From assembly GCA_017481565.1 (NCBI GenBank), contig JAFUOZ010000032.1, positions 1-32,280 on the forward strand: a stretch of 32,280 bases of DNA, given 5' to 3'. The DNA is from Oscillospiraceae bacterium (GTDB lineage: Bacteria > Bacillota > Clostridia > Oscillospirales > Ruminococcaceae). Positions 24,026 through 32,280 of the stretch are shown here, piece by piece. Numbering within the stretch: the stretch's first letter is position 1; each line of letters opens with the position of its first letter. The translations under genes were made by a program, and so were the position numbers. The notes below the pieces were generated by a model. That model was not told where the DNA came from, ran no database searches, and saw only the letters and a list, made by a program, of their open reading frames with translations.

Positions 24026-24691
24026 ATGTCAAGCAATATTACCTATGAGTATATACGCAGAAATCCTGATATAAGAACATATATCCGCAATGCTGATGCG
24101 GCGGTTGCGGCTCAGGGCTATACCGAGCATTCCTTTGCTCATGTTGAAAAGACAGCCGATACCGTAAAAATGATAATGGAGGGCTTAGGGTGCGATCCGA
24201 GACAGACCGAACTGGGAATGATCGCAGCATATATGCACGATATAGGAAATGTCATAAACCGTGTTGACCATGCTCAGAGCGGAGCGGTCATGGCTTTTCG
24301 TCTGCTGGATAATCTTAATATGCCTGCCGATGAAATATGCGCCGTGATTTCCGCTATAGGAAATCATGATGAGCATACTGCACAGCCTCTTAACAGTATC
24401 TGTTCGGCGCTTATCATAGCTGATAAGACCGATGTACGCAGAAGCAGAGTGCGCAGTACCGAAAAATCCTTTGATATACATGACAGGGTGAATTATGCTG
24501 TCACGGAGTCATCTCTCAGATTCAATGATGACAGGTCTGAGCTTATATTAAGCCTTACCATTGATAATGATATATCCTCTGTTATGGAATATTTTGAGAT
24601 ATTCATGGAGCGTATGCTTCTGTGCAGAAGAAGCGCCGAAAGTCTCGGCATAAAATTCAGAATAACCGCAAATGGAACAGTAATGACTTAA
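24026..24691 (+). CDS. HD-domain metal-dependent phosphohydrolase
   Basis: A 221-residue cytoplasmic HD-superfamily protein, a fold that hydrolyses phosphate esters such as nucleotides or signalling molecules. The metal-binding elements are visible in order: HSFAHVEKTA (about 32-41), the HD pair H71/D72 in YMHDIGN, GNHDEH (about 113-118) and the final Asp in IIADKTDVRRSR. The ADKTD-x-RRSR ending resembles small phosphohydrolases of Clostridia; the substrate is unknown. GAAGGAG lies upstream of ATG. The gene for a secreted transglutaminase-like protein begins 16 bp after the stop, so the two are co-transcribed. Confidence 0.88.
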   Translation: MSSNITYEYIRRNPDIRTYIRNADAAVAAQGYTEHSFAHVEKTADTVKMIMEGLGCDPRQTELGMIAAYMHDIGNVINRVDHAQSGAVMAFRLLDNLNMPADEICAVISAIGNHDEHTAQPLNSICSALIIADKTDVRRSRVRSTEKSFDIHDRVNYAVTESSLRFNDDRSELILSLTIDNDISSVMEYFEIFMERMLLCRRSAESLGIKFRITANGTVMT

Positions 24692-24707
24692 AGGAGAAAA
24701 AACTATA

Positions 24708-26204
24708 ATGAAGCTTATCAAAAAAATCGTATCAACAGTTGCAGCTTTTGTAATGATGTTCACGGGAACTCTTGTATGTGATATTCCTCAGACAGCAACA
24801 GAGGTATCGGCAGAATCTTATGTTATGCCCTATAAGGGCGGGAATACCGAAGCATATAAGACTATTCTCAAGGGACTGAAAAATATGGACGAGAAAATAT
24901 CCGTCTATAAATATGATCTCAGTTATGACGAGTATGCTGAAATACTTGAGCATATCCTGATGAATTATCCCGAAATATTTTATGTAAGAGCAGAAACAGA
25001 ATATACATATTATGAAAAGACAGGAAATCTTGTGGTGGTATATCCCACATATTTTTATGATGAGGATACCGTAAAAACAAGAAGAAAACAGCTTGATGCC
25101 GCAGTCAATGATATAATCAAGGATATAGACAGCTCATGGTCAGATGTTCAGAAGGCACTTTATGTTCATGACCGCATCGCTCTGGGCTGTGTATACAGTG
25201 AGGATAATGATATAAGAAGTGCCTATGAAGCGCTTGTTGTCGGTGACGGTGTATGTGTTGCCTATGCAATGGCGTATAAGCTGGTGCTGGATAAGCTTGG
25301 TATCGGCTGTGTTCTTGTACTCAGCGATACAATGAATCATTGCTGGAATATGGTTGAGATCGACGGAAGCTGGTATCATGTTGATATAACCTGGGACGAT
25401 GGATATCCCGATCTGCAGGGTCAGGTATACCATGATTTTTTCCTTTGCAGCGATAAGGATATAAAAAGCGGAAAAGAGCCTCATAAAGACTGGTACGGCG
25501 GTAAAAAAGCCGATTCGGAAAAGTATGACAATGGATTCTGGAGAAGCTCCGGCTCGCAGATAATCCCCGAAAACAGCAGATATTCATACTATATCGACAG
25601 TGAAAAAAATGTGCTTTACAGATATGACTGGATAAAGGGCAGCAAAGGAAAGGTAACAGCTGTTCCTGAAGAATGGAAGATCTGGGATTATAACTTTTCA
25701 AGACTTGTCTATGCCGACGGAATATATTATTACAGCACCGCAAATTCTGTTTACAGCTATGACCCGCAGGCAGGCAAAAAGTCAATGATAAAGAAATATA
25801 ATTTATCGGGAAATTCCGCAATATACGGACTTTATATTGATGACGGTCATATTATGGCTCAGATAGGTATAGGTCCGCATAAGGCACCTTCAAAGACCCG
25901 TACTGTAGGAAAAGCAGGTGCAGCATCAAAGCTTATTGCACCCGAAAGCTTCAAGGGCAGCACAAAGGGCACGTCCATAACGCTTACATGGGATAAGGTA
26001 TCCGGAGCGGACGGATATACTGTTTATTATTATAATTCCTCAAAGGGTACTGTTACCGAAGCGGGAAGTGTAAAAACCAACAAATTTACCGACAGCGGAC
26101 TTAAAAAGGGTAAATATCAGTATAAGGTAAGAGCTTATGTTCTGGTAAACGGTAAAAAGGTTTACGGTGATCTGTCCTCTGTTGTTTCAAAGAGTATCAA
26201 ATAA
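24708..26204 (+). CDS. Secreted transglutaminase-like protein with C-terminal Fn3 domain
   Basis: A 498-residue exported protein: signal peptide at about 1-38 (ending near VSAES), transglutaminase-like core with Cys183 (GDGVCVAYA), His211 (MNHCWNMV) and Asp226 (YHVDITWDD), then a region of short Tyr-rich repeats (about 285-390; YYIDSEKNVLYRYDW, GIYYYSTANSVYSYD) that looks propeller-like, and a fibronectin type III domain at about 408-498 (ITLTWDKVSGADGYTVYYY). The core is related to the protein at 18786 but the rest differs. AAAGGAG precedes ATG. The HD gene upstream shares its transcript. Substrate unknown. Confidence 0.9.
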   Translation: MKLIKKIVSTVAAFVMMFTGTLVCDIPQTATEVSAESYVMPYKGGNTEAYKTILKGLKNMDEKISVYKYDLSYDEYAEILEHILMNYPEIFYVRAETEYTYYEKTGNLVVVYPTYFYDEDTVKTRRKQLDAAVNDIIKDIDSSWSDVQKALYVHDRIALGCVYSEDNDIRSAYEALVVGDGVCVAYAMAYKLVLDKLGIGCVLVLSDTMNHCWNMVEIDGSWYHVDITWDDGYPDLQGQVYHDFFLCSDKDIKSGKEPHKDWYGGKKADSEKYDNGFWRSSGSQIIPENSRYSYYIDSEKNVLYRYDWIKGSKGKVTAVPEEWKIWDYNFSRLVYADGIYYYSTANSVYSYDPQAGKKSMIKKYNLSGNSAIYGLYIDDGHIMAQIGIGPHKAPSKTRTVGKAGAASKLIAPESFKGSTKGTSITLTWDKVSGADGYTVYYYNSSKGTVTEAGSVKTNKFTDSGLKKGKYQYKVRAYVLVNGKKVYGDLSSVVSKSIK

Positions 26205-26205
26205 T

Positions 26206-26243
26206 AAAAAGCGTATCTCTCAAAATCGGGAGATACGCTTTTT
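26206..26243. terminator. Bidirectional terminator between convergent genes
   Basis: AAAAAGCGTATCTC (26206-26219) faces GAGATACGCTTTTT (26230-26243), a perfect 14-bp inverted repeat with T-runs on both strands. It serves the rightward transglutaminase-like gene and the leftward YcdB/YcdC-type gene. Confidence 0.95.
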
Positions 26244-26244
26244 A

Positions 26245-27915
26245 TTATGAAGAATATGCACAATATAGAGCTCCTGAATAACATTCCTCAAGAAGCTCTC
26301 CTGTCAATGCGTTTATATAAAAATAGGGTGTGGGATATTCATATATCAGTACCATACGCGGTGAAGCTTTGTCAAAAAAAGCAGTGTATGTAAGATCAGG
26401 CTTGATTTTTTCAAACAGCTTTTCAAAAGCCTTTTCCTTGCCTATAAGCTCAGGTTCGGGGAATTTGATATCATGATATGTATAGCTGAGATCTGTTACC
26501 TTGTTTCTGTGGTTTACACATATTGATATGGTATCAAAAGGTGCTTCAATGCCATTTACGTAACGTTTATAGGTAAAGAAACAGAGGTTGTTGTTTTGGT
26601 ACTTTTCATCAGGCTTATACTCCGAAAACTTTTTGCCCAGTATTTTCTTTGCGGCGGCTTCAGCGGTTTTTTGTGCTTTTCTGAGATCTTCGGGACGGCA
26701 GGTTTCATAAATGATTTCCCGTGAATTATATGAAAGAATATTTCCGCTGACTGCGTCAATATGCAGTTCGGAGGATATATCCTCTGAGGAGTATAAGAGC
26801 TTATATGCATATCGTTCAATGCCTGACGGGTCGGTATATGTATAAAGCTTCTTATCATAAAGCTGGGCGTTGCTGCCGAAGTCAAGATATTTATCAGCTC
26901 TGACTATTCTCAGTGCAGCTTCCGGTGAAATAAAGCGGTTTTCTTTTTCAAGCTGTTTTAGCTTATCCTCTGAAAAATAATCGGTCATATCCTCATCGTA
27001 ATAACCGGGTGTATCAATATCGTGATATCCGTCATATTCCTCATCAGAGGGATAGTTTTCAAAATAATCTTCTGTATAGTTCCTGTTCTGATAGTCAGCC
27101 TCTTTGCCTGTTGATGCGTCAAAGCAGGTCATTACAATATTTTCATTGCTGTATATGGGAAGTGTGTAATATTCCGTTATTTCTCTGTCGGTCTTATCAT
27201 CGTGATATGTTTTGCTGAAAAGCTCATAATATTCCCTGATACCTCTGTTTTCGGCATATATTGCGGATATTTCCTCTTCGGAAAGTATATTTTCGGCATC
27301 AGGAAATTCAATATCGTTCCACCAGTCTATATCATGCCGTATCAGCTCGCCTGTTTTTGTATCAAGTATAATAAAGCCTGAATTTCCCGTTGCAACAGGA
27401 ATGTTGTTTTCTGTGCGGCTTATTGAGAATTTTATTTGTGACTCTGATGTATATGAAGTATCTTCGGTTAATATCATATTTCCTTCAAGTGTAGGATTAA
27501 TGGCATTTATATGCTTTCTTGCGTATCTGAGCAGAGCTTTTTCGGAAAGCGTCTTACTGTTCTTTTGCTCGGGAGCGGTATTGCCGATATTATATCTGCA
27601 GCTGCTGATAAATCCGTTGCGGTAATCAACCGTGATTTCTTCCTTGTCTTCGGAATACCAACGGAGACGGTACATGGTCTTGTTGCGGTAAGTCCGTGTT
27701 TCATAGCTGAATTTATTCAGTGACTTCGGTATCTTTATCCGCTTTTTTATATCGGCGGCAGCCTTTTTGACGGTCTGTTCCTCTTGGGAGACAGTACTTT
27801 CTGATGCTGATTTTGTATCGGCGGCTGTCAGCGGTACGGAAGAAAATGCAGAAAGTGTTATAAACATTGCGGACAGTACTGCAATAGTTCTGATATGGGT
27901 ATGATCCTTTTTCAT
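26245..27915 (-). CDS. Secreted YcdB/YcdC-repeat protein, short paralogue without SLH
   Basis: A 556-residue exported protein: basic N-terminus and signal peptide (cleavage near PLTAADT, about 32), then two PepSY-like/YcdB-YcdC repeats. Landmarks are FSISRTENNIPVATGNSGFI and, later, FFTYKRYVNGIEAPFDTISI and KFPEPELIGKEKAFEKLFE. It aligns across its length with the product at 27984-30284, but stops shortly after YINALTGELLEE, where the paralogue continues into SLH-like repeats. Function of the family is not established. It lies downstream of its paralogue on the same strand with a 68-bp gap containing a stem-loop, and ends at the shared bidirectional terminator. Confidence 0.85.
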   Translation of the reverse strand: MKKDHTHIRTIAVLSAMFITLSAFSSVPLTAADTKSASESTVSQEEQTVKKAAADIKKRIKIPKSLNKFSYETRTYRNKTMYRLRWYSEDKEEITVDYRNGFISSCRYNIGNTAPEQKNSKTLSEKALLRYARKHINAINPTLEGNMILTEDTSYTSESQIKFSISRTENNIPVATGNSGFIILDTKTGELIRHDIDWWNDIEFPDAENILSEEEISAIYAENRGIREYYELFSKTYHDDKTDREITEYYTLPIYSNENIVMTCFDASTGKEADYQNRNYTEDYFENYPSDEEYDGYHDIDTPGYYDEDMTDYFSEDKLKQLEKENRFISPEAALRIVRADKYLDFGSNAQLYDKKLYTYTDPSGIERYAYKLLYSSEDISSELHIDAVSGNILSYNSREIIYETCRPEDLRKAQKTAEAAAKKILGKKFSEYKPDEKYQNNNLCFFTYKRYVNGIEAPFDTISICVNHRNKVTDLSYTYHDIKFPEPELIGKEKAFEKLFEKIKPDLTYTAFFDKASPRMVLIYEYPTPYFYINALTGELLEECYSGALYCAYSS

Positions 27916-27940
27916 TATGCTTTATCCTTTCCGAAATAAT

Positions 27941-27971
27941 GCCTGCAAAATCTTTATAGGCTTTTGCAGGC
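27941..27971 (-). terminator. Stem-loop between the two YcdB/YcdC-type genes
   Basis: GCCTGCAAAA (27941-27950) faces TTTTGCAGGC (27962-27971). In the direction of transcription (minus) it is followed by ATTATTT, a poor U-run, so partial termination is likelier than complete. Read on the plus strand it would end in GTTTTT. Confidence 0.5.
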
Positions 27972-27983
27972 GTTTTTCATTGA

Positions 27984-30284
27984 TCAGATCTTGTATATCT
28001 CATAAAGCTTCTTGTCATTATCCTGTGAAAGATAATCATAAGCTATCTTAAGGCAGTCAGCCTTTGTTATAGTCTTTTCGGGGGAGAATTTGCCGTCATC
28101 GGCAATTAACCCCTTAGCCTTTGCTATTGCGATATATCCTACATACTCATGGGATTCCTTTACATCGCTGTAAGGGGATTTGTAAATATCCTTAAGAACA
28201 GCAGCGTCCTCATAGCTTGTATAGTAGTGAACGAATATCTTTGCAAGCTCGGCATTTGTAAGCTCCGTTTCCATAAGGGGATGAGGAGTATAGATATATT
28301 TCTTTTCCTTTTCGTCGTAAACCGACTTTTCGGGATAGATAGAGCTTAAGTAAATTCCGTATGCCCTGTCGCAAAGCTCAACAAATTCGCCTACCGTAAC
28401 AGCCTCGTCGGGATTTAATTTGTCACTGTCTGTCATGTAAACACCGTAATCAAGCAGTGTCTGTATCTCCTTTTCATATTTGTGACCCTTGATATCGCTG
28501 TATGCGATAGTCTTTTCTGCCTCAGGCTCATAGTTTATATAATAAGGCTCGCCCGAATAGGTTATTCTTTCGCCTGTGAGCGCATTGATATAATAATTGC
28601 TGTCAAATTCATAGGTAAGATAGGTGTGTGATTTAAGCTGCAGATCGGTAAAGCCTGTGTAATAAAGCTCAGGCTTCATATTTTCAAAAAGCATCTCATA
28701 AGCCTTTTTCTCGCCTACAAGCTTAGGCTCGGGGAATTCCATATCATGATAATCATAGGAAAATTCCAGTACCTCGCCCTTTGAATCAACAGTGATATGC
28801 ATTTTATCAAAGGGTGCTTCCAGATCGTTTACATAGCGTGTATAGGTGAAATACTGTGTTGTTGCGGTATATTTCTTGTCGGTATAAAATCCGCTGTCCG
28901 AGGTAACTGTGACCTTGTATTCATCAGCCTTTTTGCCGATGAAATACTTTGCGGCTTCACCTGCGGTCTTTTTTGCCTTTGAGGTCTGTACCTTTGTTGT
29001 ATTCCTGTTTTTGCTCTTGTCGCCGTAATCATAAGTTTTGCTGAAGCTGATTATCTCACCTGTGAGAGCGTCCATTGTTACATCAAGATAAATACTGTCC
29101 TTTGTCTTGTCGGAGCTTGTAAATCTATATGAGAAGGTAAGTGCTTCCTTCTGTTCGCCCTTTGTATCGGTATATGTTCTGAGATTTTTAGATTTGAAGA
29201 TAAGCTCATCATTATATACGATATATTTGTTATCCTTGATTATCTTAAGAGCCTTTTCGGCTGAGATGTAGTTGTTTTCCTTTTCCAGAGCGGCAAGCTC
29301 GGCTTCGTTGAAATAAGCCTCATCATCAACTGCGCCCTCTTCCAGTATTTCCTCTTCGTATTCTGCATCATAATCGTAGTAATTTCCCCATGTATATGCA
29401 TCGGTATATGAATATTTTTTCTTGTCATCGTAAAGAGAGGTGTATTTGCCTGTTATAGCGTCGATCTCGTTTTCGCCTGAATATTCGGGAGCGTATACGG
29501 GAAGGATGTAATCCTCTGACATATATTGATCGGTCTCTTCATCATACCAATACTTTGTGAAAAGATCATAATATGCATAAAGACCCTTTCGTGAGGCGTA
29601 TATCTCTGATACCTCTTCAACTGAGAGTATCTTTTTTGATGAGGGGAATTTTGCGTCATTCCACCATTTTAAGCTGAAGCTTATAAGCTTTCCTGTGTTT
29701 CTGTCGATAGTTATAGAGCCGTGATTTCCCTCGGCAACAGGAATATTGTTTGCGGTGCGGCTTATGGAATAGCTTACGGTCTTGCCCGAAAGACTTATAT
29801 CCGATGTATTTCTCGAAAGAACAAGATCGCCCTTTAAATCGGGATTAAGTACATAGATGTGATTTTCGGCAAATTTGAACTGCTCCTCGGAGGAAAGCTT
29901 TGCAAAGCCTCTTTTTGAAGAAGAATTGTCGGTATGATCGTTATATCTGTAGCTGCTTATAAAGCCGTTGTAATATTCAACGATAATTTCCTGTGCGGTA
30001 TATGTATAGGAGCCGTTGTCCTCTTCCGAGTACCAGCGGAGACGGAAAAAGGTGTTTTCGTAAGAGGTTTTTGTATCATAATCGAATTTATCCATTGTTT
30101 TGGGGATATTGATACGCTTTTTAACATCGGAAATAGCTTTTTTCAGTGCCTGAGTTTCGGCGGAGTCAGCCTTTGCGGTGCTGTCGCTGTCGGCGTAAAC
30201 GGCAGTGGGAGCGGCAGGGAGTGCGGATAATGCCATTACAGCCGAAATAATAGCGGCAAAGGCTTTTTTGCTTTGTTTTTTCAT
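27984..30284 (-). CDS. Secreted YcdB/YcdC-repeat protein with C-terminal SLH-like repeats
   Basis: A 766-residue exported protein: signal peptide at about 1-32 (APTAVYADS), YcdB/YcdC (PepSY-like) repeats at about 35-590 with the same landmarks as its neighbour (YSISRTANNIPVAEGNHG, YFTYTRYVNDLEAPFDKM, EFPEPKLVGEKKAYEMLFE), an acidic Tyr/Asp/Glu patch in the middle, and two or three S-layer-homology-like repeats at the C-terminus (AYSDIKGHKYEKEIQTLLDY; PYSDVKESHEYVGYIAIAKA; DGKFSPEKTITKADCLKIA). SLH repeats bind wall polymers, so this copy is probably wall-held whereas the shorter paralogue is not. AAAGGATGA lies upstream of ATG. Family function unknown. Confidence 0.9.
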   Translation of the reverse strand: MKKQSKKAFAAIISAVMALSALPAAPTAVYADSDSTAKADSAETQALKKAISDVKKRINIPKTMDKFDYDTKTSYENTFFRLRWYSEEDNGSYTYTAQEIIVEYYNGFISSYRYNDHTDNSSSKRGFAKLSSEEQFKFAENHIYVLNPDLKGDLVLSRNTSDISLSGKTVSYSISRTANNIPVAEGNHGSITIDRNTGKLISFSLKWWNDAKFPSSKKILSVEEVSEIYASRKGLYAYYDLFTKYWYDEETDQYMSEDYILPVYAPEYSGENEIDAITGKYTSLYDDKKKYSYTDAYTWGNYYDYDAEYEEEILEEGAVDDEAYFNEAELAALEKENNYISAEKALKIIKDNKYIVYNDELIFKSKNLRTYTDTKGEQKEALTFSYRFTSSDKTKDSIYLDVTMDALTGEIISFSKTYDYGDKSKNRNTTKVQTSKAKKTAGEAAKYFIGKKADEYKVTVTSDSGFYTDKKYTATTQYFTYTRYVNDLEAPFDKMHITVDSKGEVLEFSYDYHDMEFPEPKLVGEKKAYEMLFENMKPELYYTGFTDLQLKSHTYLTYEFDSNYYINALTGERITYSGEPYYINYEPEAEKTIAYSDIKGHKYEKEIQTLLDYGVYMTDSDKLNPDEAVTVGEFVELCDRAYGIYLSSIYPEKSVYDEKEKKYIYTPHPLMETELTNAELAKIFVHYYTSYEDAAVLKDIYKSPYSDVKESHEYVGYIAIAKAKGLIADDGKFSPEKTITKADCLKIAYDYLSQDNDKKLYEIYKI

Positions 30285-30327
30285 AATGTGTCATCCTTTC
30301 TTGAAAATTTCGGAATCTCTCAGATAA

Positions 30328-30356
30328 ATTATATCCTCTTTTCAATTAATAAACAA
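30328..30356 (-). promoter_or_regulatory. Putative promoter of the YcdB/YcdC-type gene pair
   Basis: On the minus strand, TTGTTT (30356-30351), a 17-bp spacer and TATAAT (30333-30328), about 45 bp upstream of ATG. The -35 is weak. Confidence 0.5.
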
Positions 30357-30495
30357 GTTATAAAGGTGATTTTTTTCAATATTTCATAATTTTGTATAAT
30401 GTTACAAAAAAATATATTTATAATTATGCAATTAAGTAAATGTACGGATTGATATTAACAAAAGGTGACAAATGATAAAAAAAGTTAAAAAGATG

Positions 30496-30524
30496 TTGCA
30501 AAATTCTTTGGGATATGGTATAAT
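30496..30524 (+). promoter_or_regulatory. Sigma-A promoter of the FapA-family gene
   Basis: TTGCAA (30496-30501), a 17-bp spacer and TATAAT (30519-30524), divergent from the leftward promoter about 140 bp away. Confidence 0.78.
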
Positions 30525-30576
30525 GTAAATGAAGAATAGTACACATAAAAGTTTGACGAATGAAAGGATGGGGAGT

Positions 30577-31959
30577 ATGGCAGAGATCATGAGTAAAAAC
30601 GGCGAAGCTGTTGTAACCGTAACTCCGGACTACCATAACGCCTTTGTTACACTATATCCGCCTGTCGGAGTAGGTATTGAGATCACCTTTGAGGATGTTA
30701 TGGCTGCTCTTGCAGAAAAGGGCGTGCGTTTTAATATTGATGAACAGACTATAAAAAATGCGATAGAGCATAAGCTGTACAGACGTCAGATAGTGGCTGC
30801 CACATGGCTGCCCCCTGTTGACGGAAGCAACGGCTCTGTCAAGTATTTCTATGAGACCCATGTTGACCATACCCCGCAGGCAGACGAAAGAGGTATAGTT
30901 GACTATAAAAATCTCGGTTTTATCCGTATCATCGACAAAGGAGCGGTAATAGCCGAGATAGTTCCGCCTACAGAGGGTGAGCCGGGTCATGATGTAAGAG
31001 GAGCCGAGCTTCTGCAGATGAAGGGCAAGCCTGCACCCTATACACTTGGTACAAATACGTGCTTAAGCGAGGACGGAACAAAGATAATCGCAAAGGAAAG
31101 CGGTCATCTGAGCTATTCAAGCGGCGGCGGTTTCAATATACTTACAACTGTTACTATAAGCAGTGATATTGATGCGTCAATCGGTAATATTGACTTTATC
31201 GGCGATGTTGTCATCAAGGGTGAGGTTCTGGAGGGATTCAGGGTATCATCCTCCAAGAATATTATAATAAGCGGAAATGCCAACGGTGCCGAGCTGGTTG
31301 CAGGCGGCGATATTACCGTCAAGAGCGGTATAATCAATTCCACGGTTACGGCTCACGGCAATGTAAAGGCACAGTTCTGTGAATATTCGGATATAACCTG
31401 TGACGGAGATCTTACGGGACAGAGCTTTGTTGTATGTAATGTATACTGCGGCGGCAAGCTTGAAGCGTCAAAGACCCTCAACGGCGGAAAATATACCTGC
31501 CTGAATAACATTGAAGCGGCTTCCGTAGGAAATCCCAACTATGCGCCTACCGAGGTGACTATCGGCGATAATGCGGTGCTTACCAAGGAAAGAGCAGATC
31601 TTGAAAAGGAAATTACCGAAATTGACAATCAGATCAACCGCTGTGTTCAGATCGTTGATTTTCTCAATGAAAAGAAGAAGCAGATACATCATCTTCCCGA
31701 TGACAAGGAAGAGCTTCTGGGCAAGTCCGTAAAGACAAAGATCAAGCTGCAGATGAATAAGAAACAGAAGAAAAAGAGGATTGCCGAGATCGACGAGCGA
31801 CTTAAGGTCAAGCAGTATCTGAGCCTGAATGTAAAGGGTTCGGTTTATCCTGGCGTAAAGGTTACTATCAGCGACAGTATTCTTACAGTCGATTCCGAAA
31901 TGAGAAGAACTTCTATACATCTTGATCCCGATGGTCTTATCACTTCGGCACCGCTTTGA
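30577..31959 (+). CDS. FapA-family (DUF342) protein
   Basis: A 460-residue cytoplasmic protein of the FapA/DUF342 family (flagellar assembly protein A, also called polymer-forming cytoskeletal-like). The N-terminal FapA domain includes GVGIEITFEDVMAALAEKGV and VPPTEGEPGHDVRG. The middle (about 200-345) is a right-handed beta-helix with short repeating strands (IGNIDFIGDVVIKGEV, AGGDITVKSGIINS, AHGNVKAQFCEYSDI). A coiled coil (about 350-410; LEKEITEIDNQINR, KKQKKKRIAEIDERL) precedes a final beta strand region. ATG at 30577, 9 nt after AAAGG, is preferred over 30529, which lies in the leader. No flagellar gene is in the window, so its role here is open. Confidence 0.88.
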   Translation: MAEIMSKNGEAVVTVTPDYHNAFVTLYPPVGVGIEITFEDVMAALAEKGVRFNIDEQTIKNAIEHKLYRRQIVAATWLPPVDGSNGSVKYFYETHVDHTPQADERGIVDYKNLGFIRIIDKGAVIAEIVPPTEGEPGHDVRGAELLQMKGKPAPYTLGTNTCLSEDGTKIIAKESGHLSYSSGGGFNILTTVTISSDIDASIGNIDFIGDVVIKGEVLEGFRVSSSKNIIISGNANGAELVAGGDITVKSGIINSTVTAHGNVKAQFCEYSDITCDGDLTGQSFVVCNVYCGGKLEASKTLNGGKYTCLNNIEAASVGNPNYAPTEVTIGDNAVLTKERADLEKEITEIDNQINRCVQIVDFLNEKKKQIHHLPDDKEELLGKSVKTKIKLQMNKKQKKKRIAEIDERLKVKQYLSLNVKGSVYPGVKVTISDSILTVDSEMRRTSIHLDPDGLITSAPL

Positions 31960-31962
31960 TAC

Positions 31963-31994
31963 AATTCGCAATGCGTAATTCGCAATGCGCAATT
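31963..31994 (-). repeat. Short heptamer repeat, opposite orientation to the 4712-4879 array
   Basis: On the minus strand this reads as four 7-bp units (GCGCATT, GCGAATT, ACGCATT, GCGAATT) of the same RCGMATT consensus as the 24-unit array 27 kb away, including the ACGCATT variant missing from that array. It begins 4 bp after the FapA-family stop codon. Confidence 0.9.
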
Positions 31995-32018
31995 ATTTAG
32001 CTTAATAAGTTAAATAAC

Positions 32019-32062
32019 AGCCGCAGTTTGTATTCTATTTCGGAGTATAAACTGCGGCTTTA
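32019..32062 (+). terminator. Intrinsic terminator after the FapA-family gene
   Basis: AGCCGCAGTTT (32019-32029) pairs with AAACTGCGGCT (32049-32059), followed by TTTAAAG and a T6 run 8 nt later. Confidence 0.75.
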
Positions 32063-32280
32063 AAGTTTTTTAATAAGTGTTATTACATTTTTAATGTGTT
32101 ACGGAGGACAAAAAAGCGGGCTGTTTTTTTGTAAAAAAATCGTTGTTATTTAACTTGGTATCGGAGGACAAAGGACAGTCTGACGGTTTTCGGAAAAGCG
32201 GGTGTCAAATATAAAATAAGCACTTTAAGCATACAAAACACCCCAAAAACTGACAAAAAAGTCAAAACAGCACAATAAAA
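32063..32280. other. AT-rich non-coding right edge
   Basis: No gene is visible. The only structure I see is CGGAGGACAAA twice (32102-32112 and 32162-32172), exactly 60 bp apart, each followed some way on by AAAAGCGGG. It may be the upstream region of a gene beyond the window. Confidence 0.5.

Overview
The window looks like a chromosomal segment of a gut-type Clostridia, most likely Ruminococcus or a close relative (Oscillospiraceae). This is an inference from: moderate G+C; Firmicutes-type promoters (TTGACA, 17-18 bp, TATAAT) and AGGAGG-like ribosome binding sites; Thr/Glu-rich linkers in exported proteins; several class B sortases; and transglutaminase-like, YcdB/YcdC and SLH exported proteins. 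I see no rRNA, tRNA, CRISPR array, prophage or intact insertion sequence. Coding density is high, and most operons end in clear intrinsic terminators.

Layout. Positions 1-340 are non-coding, with inverted repeats and a three-hairpin element. Positions 300-2273 hold a leftward operon: a TIGR01212-type radical SAM protein, a small membrane protein and the MscL channel. Positions 2463-7784 run rightward: an NAD-dependent epimerase; a small membrane protein with an AcpS-like protein that lacks both expected metal ligands; a 24-unit heptamer repeat; then nnr (NAD(P)HX repair), a lipoprotein and rlmH. Positions 7955-15981 carry the most distinctive locus: one strong promoter, four consecutive class B sortases, a secreted SpoIID/LytB-domain protein with a long acidic region, and a translationally coupled pyrimidine-nucleoside phosphorylase.

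Positions 15978-21054 hold a zinc-ribbon protein, a CPBP membrane protease, a DEDDh exonuclease, a secreted transglutaminase-like protein and an orphan response regulator without a phosphoacceptor Asp. Positions 21236-22993 encode the iron-sulfur pair IscS/IscU (NifS/NifU type). Next come a small membrane protein, the remnant of an Rpn/PD-(D/E)XK transposase-like gene with an internal deletion, an HD-domain protein and a second secreted transglutaminase-like protein with a C-terminal Fn3 domain. Positions 26245-30284 encode, leftward, two paralogous secreted YcdB/YcdC-type proteins, only one of which has SLH-like repeats. A FapA/DUF342 protein and a second short heptamer repeat in the opposite orientation close the window.

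How the genes fit together. Much of the window concerns the cell envelope: sortases, SpoIID-like, SLH protein, two transglutaminase-like proteins, lipoprotein, MscL and CPBP protease. The best candidate for an undescribed system is the four-sortase/SpoIID operon. It contains no visible sorting-signal substrate, and its enzymes differ strongly in their cytoplasmic tails and Thr-rich linkers. The degenerate AcpS and the Asp-less response regulator are the best single-gene oddities.
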